DNA from: Beroe forskalii
Lineage: Eukaryota; Ctenophora; Nuda; Beroida; Beroidae
Direction: 5' to 3'
DNA length: 64,000 bases
Assembly: GCA_011033025.1 (NCBI GenBank)
Contig: WFMF01000016.1
Location: 868,001-932,000 of the forward strand
Shown: positions 11,474-24,009 of the stretch, piece after piece
Layout of the letters: each line of letters begins with the position of its first letter
Numbering within the stretch: position 1 is the first letter of the stretch
Position numbers and translations under genes: made by a program
Notes under the pieces: model-generated
Databases searched by the model: none
What the model was told of the DNA's origin: nothing
Seen by the model: the letters and a program-made list of their open reading frames with translations, nothing else

Positions 11474-13172
11474 GTAATTAGATTATCCTTAAAAACAAGT
11501 GGCCAGCTGTACATCCAAACGCATATTGTTGTTGTTATTATTACCATCCAGTAATGCATCTTCGAGTAAGTTAAAATTCAATAATAAGTAACTTTAACTT
11601 TCGACTTTATCGAATAGCTACTGGAATGTGTTAATGAGTTGGCATCGGCTGTTACTGGCTGTAAATTTTTATAAGTACTTTAATCCTTGAAATTATTAAG
11701 TAGATCAAAAGATCAAATGGAAGCTCAGTTGTTAACTGTCTTAGAGGCTCTCGTTCAATTGTTTTAATTTAAGAGTCTAAGGAACTCTATGATAAGGTAA
11801 TAGTTTTCATTTATCGCCTTTTTCTCTAGTTATGAGATTTTTTCCTATATTCATTGGTGACGATGCTTAAACTGGAGCTTAAGGTGCTTGTGTTGTCATG
11901 GTTGTGAACTACGTAAGTACGTATATAAATGGATACATTTTATCGTAAATTAATGAGATCTTTTTGTCACATAAAGATGCAATAGCCAATCATTGTCATG
12001 ACTCAATCAACTGTCATTCAAGCATTCAACTTTATCAATTCCCTATACCGAACATCGCTATAACTTTTCGTTTTCATTGATCATTGGTGTTTTGCATTCT
12101 TTACAAATATGGCTTTCTCAGCTTTCGAAGTTTTGTAACAAGTTTGTTGAATCACGTTGATAATTAGTGTTAGAATAAGGAAGCCACACGTCTCAATAAT
12201 GCTCTTTACTTCTGAAAGCTTTCAGTTTTCTATATAATTTGTAATAATAAAATTCGTTAATTTTATTGGTTGTTCAAATAAAGATATGCTTCCCGAGCCT
12301 GTAAACCTAAAAAACGGAACGCTATTTATTAATATTATATAAACCATCGATATAAACAGATTTAATTTTTAAATCATTTATTTCATTAAACAAATCATCA
12401 CTTGCGTTTAGAGTCGGAAGCCTTCCAAACCGACCGTTTATTTGTAAAAATATATGGCATTTCATCCTGAATGAAGGAGAACGTAAAAAACATTAGCTCA
12501 TTTACATATAGATATATCGTCCGGTATTATATAAGTTAATATAAGAATGGCACTATATACCTACAGCTCCAGATGATATATATATTTATGACTTGCAGCC
12601 TAAACTTTGCATATACGACACAACATATGATATCCTCTTCATTCTCACTCTCTCTCATTCTCTTCTTTTCTATACTTCCTCCTCCCCAACAACCTTCTTT
12701 ATATATATCTATATACCCTCCGGTAAATAAATAAAAATAAGAAAATATATATTTCTTAGATTCACGCTCACCTCACCTGCAGCTCCCTCTATATATAAAC
12801 ATATATATTGCTGTACTACTATCTTACTAAGTCTGAAGTTGGGTTCCACCTTAAATCAACACCTAGTTCCCCCTGTCCGGTTTTGAGCCCGTACTGCAAG
12901 TACTTCTGGGTCAATGGCATCGGATATTATTTATCACTCACTATATATAATAATATATATAAATATAAATCTATATATATAGATTTATGTAGGTTATAGT
13001 TTTCCTCTTGCTCACGCCGTATATAATAATAACGTTATGTATGATAACCTAGTTAATATATATTTATATATACCTGCTGAATTCTGAAACGCGCACGTTT
13101 AAAGCATCGTTATATATTATTTTAAAAAACACATCCTCACCCCGGTTAACATATATTATCAAGTTCTCTTAG
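11474..13172. other. AT-rich intron-like sequence with TATATA tracts
   Basis: No coding frame recognised. From about 12500 to 13150 the sequence is dense in TATATAT and TATATTTATATATA tracts, typical of intronic low-complexity DNA. Confidence 0.5.
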
Positions 13173-13251
13173 GGAGGTGTTTCGAAAGGTGCTAGAAACA
13201 TTTTCATGGCTTACCAGCCCTGTTCCAGTGAATCATATTTTGACGGTAAAA
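13173..13251 (+). CDS. Weak exon candidate
   Basis: After the acceptor-like TTCTCTTAG one frame reads GGVSKGARNIFMAYQPCSSE and on to a donor-like GTAAAA. A different frame stays open to 13437 with a GTGAGT at 13309. Neither matches a family I recognise. Offered only because it lies between the phase-0 exon candidates on the same strand. Confidence 0.2.
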
Positions 13252-13437
13252 CGTGAGAGGCATTTTACTGAAAACGTGAGCCAAGGAGAGCTGGTTGTGT
13301 ATATAAGAGTGAGTATGCGTGACCGGGGGTGCTCCAGGTTAAATAGTTATTTGTTTTCCATTATTTCCCATCCCTTCCGATATGCTCGAGTTGGCGAAGT
13401 GATCAATATATGGCGTATGATAGGGCTGTCAGCGTGA

Positions 13438-16400
13438 GTAATAATATAAGTGGCTTTTTAGGTGGTGTCTCTTCTTTTTGGGCGTTGAAAAGCAGATATT
13501 TTAATGTTTTCTTTAGTTTCGAGCATGGTTTTAACCACTTTTTCTCTGTGTTTTACAATGCGTTTTTCTAAAATTTAACAATGCTAACACCATGGCAGCA
13601 TCTGTAGGTTTCAATTCCAATTTCAAAACTTAGCGTTACAATGTTATGTCAAATAGCTAATTGTCTCAAGTGGACAATCTTGCATTTCCAAAATATTTTG
13701 GGGCTTCAGTTGTGAATATCTAAGATGAATATGTATTGATAGATTGAATACTTAGAAATATATTGAATCATATGTTATAAACACAATGTAAGGGTAAAGG
13801 AAGTTTGTCATATGATACTGGGACAATAAACCGGAATTTCACTCTTTTTCTTCGGCCTCAACGTCTACGAGAAATTTCTCAATACTATCTTTGGACTCAA
13901 GCCAAAAATAGCAAAAAAGTGAGCTGAACTAATCAAATTCTTGACCAAAATGGGAATTCGCAAATGATAATTGGCCAAAAAGAACATTATATGTCAACAA
14001 TTCCTTGCTTAGTACGTTAGTAGGCCCTTTTCAAAAAAGGATTTTCTGTGTTGGTTCTTATTAATAATTAATATCACTATTGAGTAGTTTCCTAACTTTA
14101 AGGCCATTGTAAGTAAGCGTTATACAATGATAATTTGATATTGCGTTAGAGATCATGGGTCCAGTCCCCGGCCAAATTATAGAGTATATTTTCCAAATCA
14201 ATATACTCTATATTCCTTATGAGATATATTTAGTGGAATGAAAATTGGGGATTTCACGAAAAATCCCTATATCTTCGAACCCCAAAATTTCTATCGCTAG
14301 AATTATTTTCCCACATAAATATGCCAGGAAGATATTAAATAGGAGCCGTGCATGATTTTAGGGAATATTCCTGATCCTGAGAATCCCACATACACTCATG
14401 TGTGTAAGCGGATCAAGCACTTAAGACTTGGTGCATGGTAACCATGGTAACATGGTAACGTTACCATGGTAACGGTAATCCCGGAAGACGCTGCACCCTC
14501 GAGTTAATGAGTCATTGTCTTTTGCACTTGTACGGTGAACGTTGTGAAGGATGACGTCATTATCAGGGTTTAGGGTGTTCATTTGATGACATGATGGTGT
14601 ACCTGACATGCTCTACAGGGTTAAAAGGCTTGGTTAATTGGAATTGTAGGTTATGATTATTATATTTCATGATGGGCCAGCAATTATAGATCTGAGTGTA
14701 ATGTGTAGGATCTATTAGGATGATTTGACAAGGCTATTAAGGGATTTTGTATCAGTTAATATTAAGGGATCGTCATTCCATGAATTTTGAACGATTAACT
14801 CATTACTTAGTTGGTGTAGCATCATCAATCTCGGATATAGAATCTTTAAGTCTTAAGATCTATAACTACAGAATATCTACTGATGTCTGATGAGTTTCTA
14901 ATTCTAAGTGGAACCATTCAAAGGCTAACTGAAAAAGTGAATTATCGAATAGTATTACCTCCTGAATTGATTAAAAAGATACAGAAAGATGCAAAATTCA
15001 CTATCAAAAATAGAAACTAGGCGAACTACAGCTTTTCAATGTCTAGAATTCGTAGCAAAGAACGGAATAAGCTATATCAATCATGCGAGTTATTCATCTT
15101 AAACCTTCTGGCTCATATTTTCATACTAGGCTCATATTTTCATACTTTTTCAACATATGTTCGTATATTTATTATATACTATTATTATTTTTCCAGTCAG
15201 GTCTGATTTAAACCTGGTTATATCTGGCCGGGGGCCAGTCCTAATTAACGAGAGATGTCGTTTGTACATAGCGCCAAGGTGTTAACAAGGTCAAATAATA
15301 TATACTTCATAAAATTCATTTACGGTTCATGTATTTCATTAATTGGGTGTTATCATTGTGTGAGACGCATAATTCATTACCACAACTCAAATCTTTGTCA
15401 ATAATATTTTAATTATTTATAAACCACTGGGCAAAATCAATTCATCACTTTTCCTTCGGTCTTCATGGCACATTTCATCAATCTATTCCATCTCTTTTTT
15501 CTAAACCATCAAATTTCCACACCCCTAATCAATCCACCATTATTACTCAGCATATCGAATCATCAGTTTTTCCGCATCACTTCACCGGTCCTTCCCATTT
15601 CATCTCCTGCATCTTATTGATGTCAAACACGCCACACCCCCCGTGCTTTACTTGTTGAATTAAATCACTCCTCTGTCACCATGCGAAGTGTCACAAAGTT
15701 AACTATATAGATTATGAATCGGCGGTGCTGGTGAAGTCATTTTATTATTGTAACTTGATGACGTCATTATCTTAGTTTAACTTGGTAACTAAATGACGCT
15801 GAACCATTATTTTCACGCGTGCAGGGTTTAATCGGGATGTAAAAGTATATAAGCGGTCATTAATTAAGCATTTTGTCAAACACCTATTTTATATGTATGC
15901 GTATAGATGAGTAAATAGACTGTGAAATTTTGTCATCAGCGACAAGTGAAAAATATAATAAGAATGCCTATAGAATTGTTTACATGTGTGTATGTTGTAT
16001 TTTGTACTTGTAAACGTGCTTACGAATAGTAAATAGTATATATATTTTATATAACAGTAAATATATAATAAATCAAGAATTACCGGATTATATAGGTGTT
16101 TAAAATCGATGAGTATTATATTTTAATGATTAATTTGTGTAACTTATGAAGCTATGTTGTCGAATGTAAGAGGTGATAAAAAATTATTTTTGAAGAGTTT
16201 TAGCTTCTTTTCATTTTCGACTTTGGCTTTTCCGATTTTCCAAATTTCCTAGGAAAGCGATTGGCATGGTGATATCATTCTAAAAAGTAAAAATATACTG
16301 GAAGACGACCATTGGGTATGAACTGATGATAAACGATTGCTTGAGTCAAAAATCAAAATCTACTCAAAACGAATCAAAATTATTTCCTTGTGGGCGGCAA

Positions 16401-17280
16401 TATCAATTACAGCTATTCGTTGAAAAATCAGGGCCCGACAACTATTTTACTTGACGTGGTCTTATATTGCAAAAACATGAAGCAAAGTTGAAACCTTACT
16501 GCTGCAGTATGAAATAAATGTAAATATGTAAATGTGCTTTTATGTAATTCCAAAAGTGCTTCTTAAATATTGAAAGATTGAAGTACCTGAAAATTATTTA
16601 GAATGGTTATTCATCGTCCACAATGCTCAGATGAGCTGGTTACATACTACAATGCCAACACATATCCAAAGAAAAAATAATTTTGTCTTTAAATTACCAT
16701 TCCTCTCAAATTGAGAAAATAAAATTTCAAAAAATCTATCTTTGGTAATTTTGCCAGTTTAGAACTTTAGGGACCCCTGAAGTTGGCCATTTATACAGCA
16801 TTTGCAAATACTTTTCTACGCATATTAATTCCGGTTGCTTTCCATTGCCCTCAGGGTGACGGGCAGGAATTCTGAAAAATTCATTACTTTTCCTCGAAAT
16901 TAGTAGGTGTTCTTTAGAATTAGAATAGTAAAATGCTTCTAATCCTTAAAAGCACTAATAGCAAATTAGGGGATTGTATGATCGTGCCTTCTGGAAATTT
17001 TTTCTTGCTTTTTCTCTAATAATGTAAAATTATAATATAGCTATTGTTCGCGCGCCGTGGTAGAAAAGATTACTATTCTTGGGGGAGGGGGGCACATTGT
17101 AACATTTAATTCGATTACATTAATTCTGAAAGAACATGTCTTAACAGCACCTCTCATGGTATAAATAATGACACAAAGACGATTTCTGAAATTGTTTTCG
17201 ATCAAAAATAGTGAATTTACGTAAATTAAGCTTGGACGAAATTTTGGGAAATGTAACCCCTCTCTCTGTTTTCAAGATCT
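13438..17280. other. Non-coding AT-rich stretch
   Basis: No convincing exon on either strand. Contains the palindromic cluster at 14424 and otherwise unique-looking intron or intergenic sequence. Confidence 0.45.
14424..14473. repeat. Palindromic cluster of GGTAACCATGGTAAC
   Basis: Four alternating copies of CCATGGTAAC and GTTACCATGG within 50 bp, able to form a cruciform. Isolated and not near a recognised gene. Confidence 0.7.
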
Positions 17281-17363
17281 ATATATTTCATGAAATGTAA
17301 CCTCTCTCTCTGTTTTCAAAGTCTATATATTTCGGGAAATGCAACCCCTCCCTCTGTTTTCAG
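17250..17363 (+). repeat. Triplicated polypyrimidine/acceptor segment
   Basis: Three imperfect copies of GGGAAATGTAACCCCTCTCT followed by TGTTTTCA and a CTATATATTTC stretch, ending in the acceptor GTTTTCAG at 17363. The two upstream copies end TTTTCAAG and TTTTCAAAG and are potential weaker acceptors. Confidence 0.7.
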
Positions 17364-17480
17364 GGTCTATCCCACACCACCCCACTGTCTCCCCCAAATG
17401 GAGTCCCCTACTCACCGGGAATGTCCTGTGCGCTCCAGAACCCCTCACCGCCCTGCTCTCTCACCCTCAACCAACTCATG
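17364..17480 (+). CDS. Exon candidate, Pro/Ser-rich, phase 0-0
   Basis: Exactly 39 codons between a strong acceptor (TGTTTTCAG) and donor (CTCATG|GTACGT). The phase-0 frame reads GLSHTTPLSPPNGVPYSPGM and ends CSLTLNQLM. Base composition is clearly richer in C than the flanks, as expected for coding sequence. It would join in frame to the exon ending at 11473. The protein is not identified; all three frames are open, so the frame choice rests on phase. Confidence 0.45.
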
Positions 17481-18142
17481 GTACGTAAAGTACGTAATTG
17501 TTAATTAAGATTTATCAAGTTGAGTTTTCAGATTAAGGCTTCAAATTGAAACTTCAAATTAAGATTTAGCCAATTAAACACTCATAGTACAAAAATCCAA
17601 AACTGATAAACTGAGAAATCGTGCAATGTTTTTCCTTAGAAATCCTTGAAATTTGGAAGCATTCCACTTCATATTATCGAGCATCCAGCATTATTATTTC
17701 CTAAAATTTAAATGTAATATTCCGAATATTAATTATGGCTTTGCTGATATATTATAATAATCATCATATAGTTAACTGTGCAGCTAAGCATGGCGATGCA
17801 CTATAATTAAGTATATTTGATGTACTTATAATTTTAGATTAGGACTTTAGGAGCACCGGTCTCTTCTAATACTTCTAAAATAAAACAATGCGAAAGAGAG
17901 AGAATATGATCTTGATTAATAAATTTAAATATAGTTGTTCTCCGAATTCATACGGTGTACTATACCTGAAAAAGGCTTATCTTTGGTCATGTAATGAGAT
18001 GATCTATAGCGATAACCAACCTTATTAAATCCTTAAAAACCAAGCCGTTAAAGTATTAATGATGTTTGAAATTTAAGGCTTTTAGCAATCTTTGAAGATG
18101 GGTGATTTTGTGAATAAATTTTTTCGAATTTTGTATTGCCAG

Positions 18143-18187
18143 GAATACCTAACTGATGATGACGTTGAACAAAAAATTAGTGGAAAT
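18143..18187 (+). CDS. Small exon candidate, phase 0-0
   Basis: Fifteen codons between ATTGCCAG and GTAAGA reading EYLTDDDVEQKISGN. Acidic, and in phase with the 17364-17480 exon. Confidence 0.35.
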
Positions 18188-18194
18188 GTAAGAA

Positions 18195-18262
18195 TCTTTC
18201 AGGAAAATTAAGCCCGCAGGGAGAAATTAAGCCCTCAGGGAGAAATTAAGCCCGCAGGGAGA
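18195..18262. repeat. Three-copy 21-bp repeat
   Basis: Three copies of AATTAAGCCCGCAGGGAGA (the middle one CCCTCAGG) just after the donor at 18188. A related GGGGAGAGAAATTAAGC occurs at 25499. Confidence 0.7.
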
Positions 18263-18720
18263 ATTCGGTTAAGTTCATAAAAACCATATAGGATATAATA
18301 ATTTAATGAAGAAATAGTTAAAGGACCATTACACTATAGAATCGATATCTTTAATTTAAATTCTTAATTACGTAATAAAAACAAGCACTTCAATTGATAC
18401 AAATTAGTGAAATCCCGAGCTTTCTACGTGATCTAATTCCGGAGATACAGGCATGTAAATGTGTAACTCTGTATTCCGCTATGTGACGTCACTAATGACC
18501 ACTATCACATTACACGATGCGCTGCAACGCCTCTGCTCACAGTTGAAACACTTTGTAAAGTGCTATTTTGTTTTGTTTGTGGAGTTTTTGTTTGTTTACA
18601 CAAATTACACATTTGACATTATGACATACATAAACTACATTGATACCAACGTCACTCAATAATTAAGTAATAAGTATATAATTATTTAATTTTGCCTTAT
18701 CTTAACATTATCACTAATCA

Positions 18721-19395
18721 TTATACTCTTGAAACAAACTCAGAAGCTTCAAAATCTTTATATTTTCCATCTCGTGATGGATACTGTGACCGAATTTTCG
18801 CGACAACACATGCTGGTAAAATGTACCGTCGATTCTTGCCAATGAATCTGAGTTCACATATATTGAGAAATGATGTTCACCTTAAGCAGCATAACGAAGA
18901 CCTTCAGGCTAATTTTACCAAAATCATTATGAGTAGCCATCTTCTTCTGTATTAGGCCAAACGCATACATTTCTAACATTTTCTTGTTATTTATTCCATT
19001 GACAAACAACTCGCACTGCGTGACACAAGATAGTTCTTCACGCTCTAATATCAATTCTGTGATGTGGGAACTTTCCTGGCAGCAATAACACTCTTCCTCT
19101 GACTTCATCACACCGCAGTTACCACATTTTACACAGATCCATGAGTTGTTCAAATGGCACTCCATCGAGAAGAGTTGCCAGATGTGTCCTCTTCATCTGT
19201 ATCACACGATCCATACCCTTGTGTTGCTAACTCAAGATCATCCTCATGGTCACTAACATCTACTTTGGGATCAAGACTTATGTCTTGCATCCTCGTTTCT
19301 GTGGCATTAGATCCATCGAGTATGCTGCGAAGTAGTTCTTCATCGCTCTCCTGTTCACAATCACTGTAGTATTCACTCTCGGATGTGTGGCTCAT
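18721..19395 (-). pseudogene. P2RX7 C-terminal (ballast/zinc) domain protein, frame-broken
   Basis: Three frame segments on this strand add up to one domain. From 19395 an acidic N-terminal part (MSHTSESEYYSDCEQESDEE) ends at a stop near 19150. A frame shifted by one base continues with ICVKCGNCGVMKSEEECYCC, the cysteine signature of the P2X7 cytoplasmic zinc-binding tail (P2RX7_C), then CVTQCELFVNG. A third segment ends with RRYILPACVVAKIRSQYPSR and a stop at 18721-18723, the conserved end of the domain. At least two frame changes and one in-frame TGA interrupt it. The alternatives to decay are unrecognised short introns or base-call errors. In invertebrates this domain often occurs in stand-alone proteins unrelated to ion channels. 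Confidence 0.7.
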
Positions 19396-19433
19396 TTCAG
19401 AAATTGCTGTAAATGATCAAATTATTTTTCAGG

Positions 19434-19819
19434 TGAATGATATGGTTTATTGTGCTGTTTTCGGTTGTAAAAATGTGAGATCCAAATCGCAGAGTGCCGT
19501 GGAAGGACGGAAGTTCCTCCGATTCTATAAACTTCCTTCTGACCCAAAGATGGCAAAGACCTGGAAATCGAGAATCGGAAGGAGGATTGAGGATATATCG
19601 GAAAAAATGCAGGTGTGCTCCGATCATTTTGCTGATGATGATTTTGAAAATTTCGTAAAAATCAAGAACTTCTATTACGATGGTATGCACATTAAGCTCA
19701 AAATGAAGCAGTTCCAAATACTGACAGCCAGACAAGGCATTCATCACCAAATATTGGTTATGCCTCATCTCAACTTGAATATACGTGCATTTCACGTGAA
19801 TATACGTGCAGATCACTGA
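19434..19819 (+). CDS. THAP-type zinc finger domain, running into satellite
   Basis: Frame from the ATG at 19442: MVYCAVFGCK, then RFYKLPSDPKMAKTWKSRI, then VCSDHFADDDF. This is the C2CH THAP DNA-binding finger (C-x4-C ... W ... C-x2-H), found in THAP proteins and P-element-type transposases. An acceptor-like TTTTTCAG lies just before (19426-19433), so it may be an internal exon. The usual AVPT box after the finger is not clear, and after about 85 residues the frame enters the 21-bp satellite (NIRAFHVNIRADH) and stops at 19819. Only 46 bp separate its ATG from the start of the P2RX7-C gene on the other strand. Probably a truncated or interrupted gene. Confidence 0.7.
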
Positions 19820-20850
19820 ATATACGTGCAGTTCACTTGAATATACGTGCAGTTCACTTGAATAATGAATATACATGCAGTTCACTTGAATATACGTGCA
19901 GTTCACTTGAATATACGTGCAGTTCACTTGAATATACGTGCAGTTCACTTGAATATACGTGCAGTTCACTTGAATATACGTGCAGTTCACTTGAATATAC
20001 GTGCAGTTCACGTGAATATACGTGCAGTTCACGTGAATATACGTGCATTTCACGTGAATATACGTGCAGATCACTTTAATATACGTCCAGTTCACGTGAA
20101 AATACGTGCAGATCACTTTAATATACGTCCAGTTCACGTGAATATACGTGCAGTTCACGTGAATATACGTGCAGATCACTTTAATATACGTCCAGTTCAC
20201 GTGAATATACGTGCAGTTCACTTGAATATACGTGCAGTTCACTTGAATATACGTGCAATACACTTGAATATACGTCCAGTTCACTTGAATATACATGCAG
20301 TTCACTTGAATATACGTGCAGTTCACGTGAATATACGTGCAGTTCACGTGAATATACATGCAGATCACTTTAATATACATGCAGTTCACGTGAATATACG
20401 TGCAGTTCACGTGAATATACGTGCAGTTCACTTGAATATACGTGCAGTTCTCATAAATATATTTGCAGTTCACATGAATATACGTAAAGATCACGTGAAT
20501 ATACGTGCAGTTCACGTGAATATACGTGCAGTTCACTTGAATATACGTGCAGTTCACTTGAATATACGTGCAGTTCACTTGAATATACGTGCAGTTCACT
20601 TGAATAATGAATATACGTGCAGTTCACGTGAATATACGTGCAGTTCGCGTGAATATGCGTCCAGTTCACGTGAATATACGTGCAGTTCACGTGAATATAC
20701 GTGCAGTTTCCTTGAATATACGCGCAGTTCACTTGAATATACGCGCAGTTCACATGAATATACGTGCAGTTCACGTTAATATACGTGCAGTTCACGTTAA
20801 TATACGTGCACTTCACGTGAATGAACGTGCAGTTCATGTAAATTCGCGCA
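19776..20850. repeat. 21-bp satellite (GAATATACGTGCAGTTCACTT)
   Basis: About 50 near-identical units with CTTGAA or CGTGAA variants; the latter create CACGTG E-box palindromes. Two phase slips of +4 (GAATAATGAATATA) occur at about 19860 and 20602. Period 21 keeps several frames open on both strands, which explains long repetitive open frames such as NIRAVHV repeats; these are not proteins. Confidence 0.95.
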
Positions 20851-23310
20851 GTTAAAGGAAGTTGAAATCTTTCAGGATAATCATAAAGGGTCCCCCAATT
20901 ACTCAAACTTTCAATCGTTGATTTTTATCACCACCGAAATTTGGGGTTCCCAAATTCCCAAATATTTAACCGCCTTGAGAAATAGTCTACATGTAGTTCT
21001 GCAGCTAAATCCACATGCTCTCACCTCAATTATAATTGGGAGAATATCCCATATAACAACACGACACCAAATATAATAGTGATAATGTTAGTGAACTAAG
21101 CTCAGAGAAAGTCAGTTCAAAGGTTGGACAACTGAGGATATTCGGCTGGAGTCTGCATTTTAAAATACTCTATAATTACCCGGGTTCAAGGGTTCATTAT
21201 CTCAAACAGCTTACATAATCACAGGGTCTTGTGTAGCTCAATTATTGAGGAACTTTAAACTGTAATTAGACGTCACAGCCACATACTGAGGGTAATGGGG
21301 TATTGATAACTGATAATTGTCCTTGATACGACTTCTAAAAATAACACTTGTCATTTTAAGACGGAGACTATCATGATGAATTAAGCGACTGGTTTCTACA
21401 GCATCTACTGGAGGTGCGACATATCGAAATATATGGATCATTGGATAAGAGGTTGAGATATTCGTGGTGAAGGTTATCATTATCAAACAATATGTACATT
21501 GTACATTGTACACAATACAGATTCTGAAGAATTAGAGGAATCCAAGCACTCTTTGGGCGATTTGACCCAAATAAGGGTTTGTGGGTGACGTAAAATTAAG
21601 TTTTTGGTCAATATTTGCCATCGTTTGTCATCATTGGCTGACCCCCTCCCCCTTGCTGACGTCAGCATTGACCAAACCCCCCTCAAAATTATAAAACAAA
21701 TTTTGGTAATTTCGGATCGAAACATTAACAATAGAAATTAAATATCAATCAGGCAGGAGTGGTGTGTCTAATCTTGTTAAATTCGTTTCAGATAAACAAA
21801 AAATGGTTCTAATCGTTTCAGATGAACCACATTTAATCATCAAATGGCCTGTCATGTGCCTAGTAAATTTTCGAATATAGATATCATATTGCAGAAATAC
21901 AATAGGTTCATATCAAAATTTTATGGACAAAATATTATGGACAAAATATTATGGACAAAATCGTCAGAAAATCGTATCATAAAGGATGCAAAAATTTCAA
22001 AATTTTTCCTGACGTCAGTTCAAACCCACTCCCTCCCCCTGTCATCATCTGTCAGCATTTGAAAAACCCCTCCCCCGTCGGGTGATGACGTAATATATGA
22101 CGGCTCCCTAAAGGTTTAATAAAAATCGATCAGGTAAGTTTTAAAAAAAAGAATCAAATTCAAACTTAGAATGGCCCATGAACATTGAACCCGAATTCCT
22201 GACAGCTAGCCACAGTGTACAGTTTTACTATAACTCCAAAACTCCCAAAAACTCCGACTAGACTGATATTCTATTGAGTAGCACTCGAGTGTAAAGCTTT
22301 GCACTATAATGTAGAACGTATTTACGCCAAAAAAATTACGAATTTACGCCACAAATATGAAGAATTTACGCCACAAATACGAGTATGACGTTTTTACGCC
22401 ACAAATTGAAATACGACGTTTTTGCGCAACAACCGTCTTCCGAGCACATTTCAGATTTAACAGTGCGGATAAAGGTATCATACACAAATTCTCCCATAAT
22501 CCTCCAAACCACGTCCATTTCTAACCCTCTCATTCGCCTTTTTGTAAGACGAAAAGGCCAGTGGGGAGAGAAAAAAGTCGCTGCCATCCACAAGACATGA
22601 CAAAGAAGACAGAGTACAGCTTGGTAAAGTACAGTGAGAGAGGAAGTGTATGAGTGTATGTGTCAGTAAGTGCGAACAGGTCTCCCTAGCTGAGAGAGTG
22701 TCCACCAGCAACTCATCACTGCCGCAGAGCAATCATCACCCTGTCTCGGCACTCACACGGAAAGGCACAGTTTTCATAACGCCGAGCTGCAGTCTCATAT
22801 CCTCCTGCCTCAGGATATGCGTGTAAGAATCATTCGTTACTATAATCCAAAACTTGTCGAAAATAAATATTTTCATAAAAATGTCAGAAAATTCCGTGCA
22901 TGTGTGAGAATGTGTAGGGCTGACTTGGCCATGCGGTGTTGAAGTTTAATCAACTTCAAGCTTTCAAGGATTACTTGGACTTGGCGTGAGCCAAAAGTTC
23001 TGAATTTGCTGGTTCCCAAGTCGCCTAAGGGCTTCAATGAATACATTCTGACACTTCAAGAGATTAAATTTACTTGGCAATAATTGAAAAAATAACGGGC
23101 TCGGATCAACAAGGTGCATTCATCTATTATTTTTATTATAGTTTCCATGTCTGCATGGGAAACTGTAACTGTTAGGCTGCAACTAATTTTTTAAATTCCC
23201 CAGCGCTAGATGTTGTATTTTTATGTTTTGAATAGAATTAATAATCACGTATCTTTTCCATACATATCAATATGGGAGCCGTCACATATTATTACGTCAG
23301 CACTTTTTTG
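20851..23310. other. Intergenic stretch with small repeats
   Basis: No gene recognised. It holds a 17-bp triplet repeat (TTATGGACAAAATA, 21920-21962) and five copies of TTTACGCCA spaced 20-35 bp at 22320-22405. Short frames near 22400-22730 lack family features. Confidence 0.5.
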
Positions 23311-23665
23311 GAAAACTTGGTAATGGTAATCTGTCGACGGACAGTTACCCGTTACTTAACGGTCGGTTAAAGGACGGTTAACGGACGGTTAGCGGACAGT
23401 TACCGGTCGGTTACCCTACAGTTGTAAGGTCTCCCTGCCTTCTGCGATGTACATGTCCCATCAGCAGGTGACAAAGGGAAACGGAGGGGTTTCGGCCCAC
23501 GTACCCCTCACAGCTTACAACTGCAAGGCTGGGCCACCCAGGACTCCGGATTCCTGAGCAACACAGTTTAGAGGGAACTGGAAGGGGGAGCAAAAACTAA
23601 AAGAAAGAGTTCAGAAGAGGTGAAAGATCAATGATTGCTATAATCGTGTGGAATATCTGGGGTCG

Positions 23666-23920
23666 GTCTCCCATGTAAACGGGAGCCTTCATTATCAGTA
23701 TGTCTGACAATATGAATATGCCGAGAAATATAATTAAGCGCATCTAGCGCTTTAACCATTAAGGTTAGGGTTCTGGTTAGGGTTAGGATTTGTTACTGTT
23801 AGGTTTAGAGTATAAAGGATTAAGGTTCGGGTTTTAGTTAGGGCAATGGTCAGGTTTAGGATACAGAAAAAATTGACGTTTAGATCTGTGACGTCACTCA
23901 GAGTCGTTTACATGGGAGAC
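23666..23920. mobile_element. 255-bp MITE-like element with 16-bp inverted tips
   Basis: Perfect tips GTCTCCCATGTAAACG and CGTTTACATGGGAGAC. The interior contains degenerate GGTTAGGGTT telomere-like repeats and the palindrome TGACGTCA. A related sequence in opposite orientation is at 30316-30720. No clear target duplication. Confidence 0.7.
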
Positions 23921-24009
23921 TTTAAAAAACCTGAATTTGAACGTTGAAATAAAAGGGGGTTGCAGGCATCTGCCTGTCCAGCCCCACATTCAGTCCCAGG
24001 CTAACCATA

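Noticed and set aside
19397-20599. 400-codon minus-strand frame of CTYIQVN-type repeats
   Set aside because: Reverse reading of the 21-bp satellite joined to the antisense of the THAP exon; an artefact of a period divisible by three.
19837-20855. Plus-strand frames of NIRAVHV or EYTCSSL repeats
   Set aside because: Same satellite in other frames; no start context or domain.
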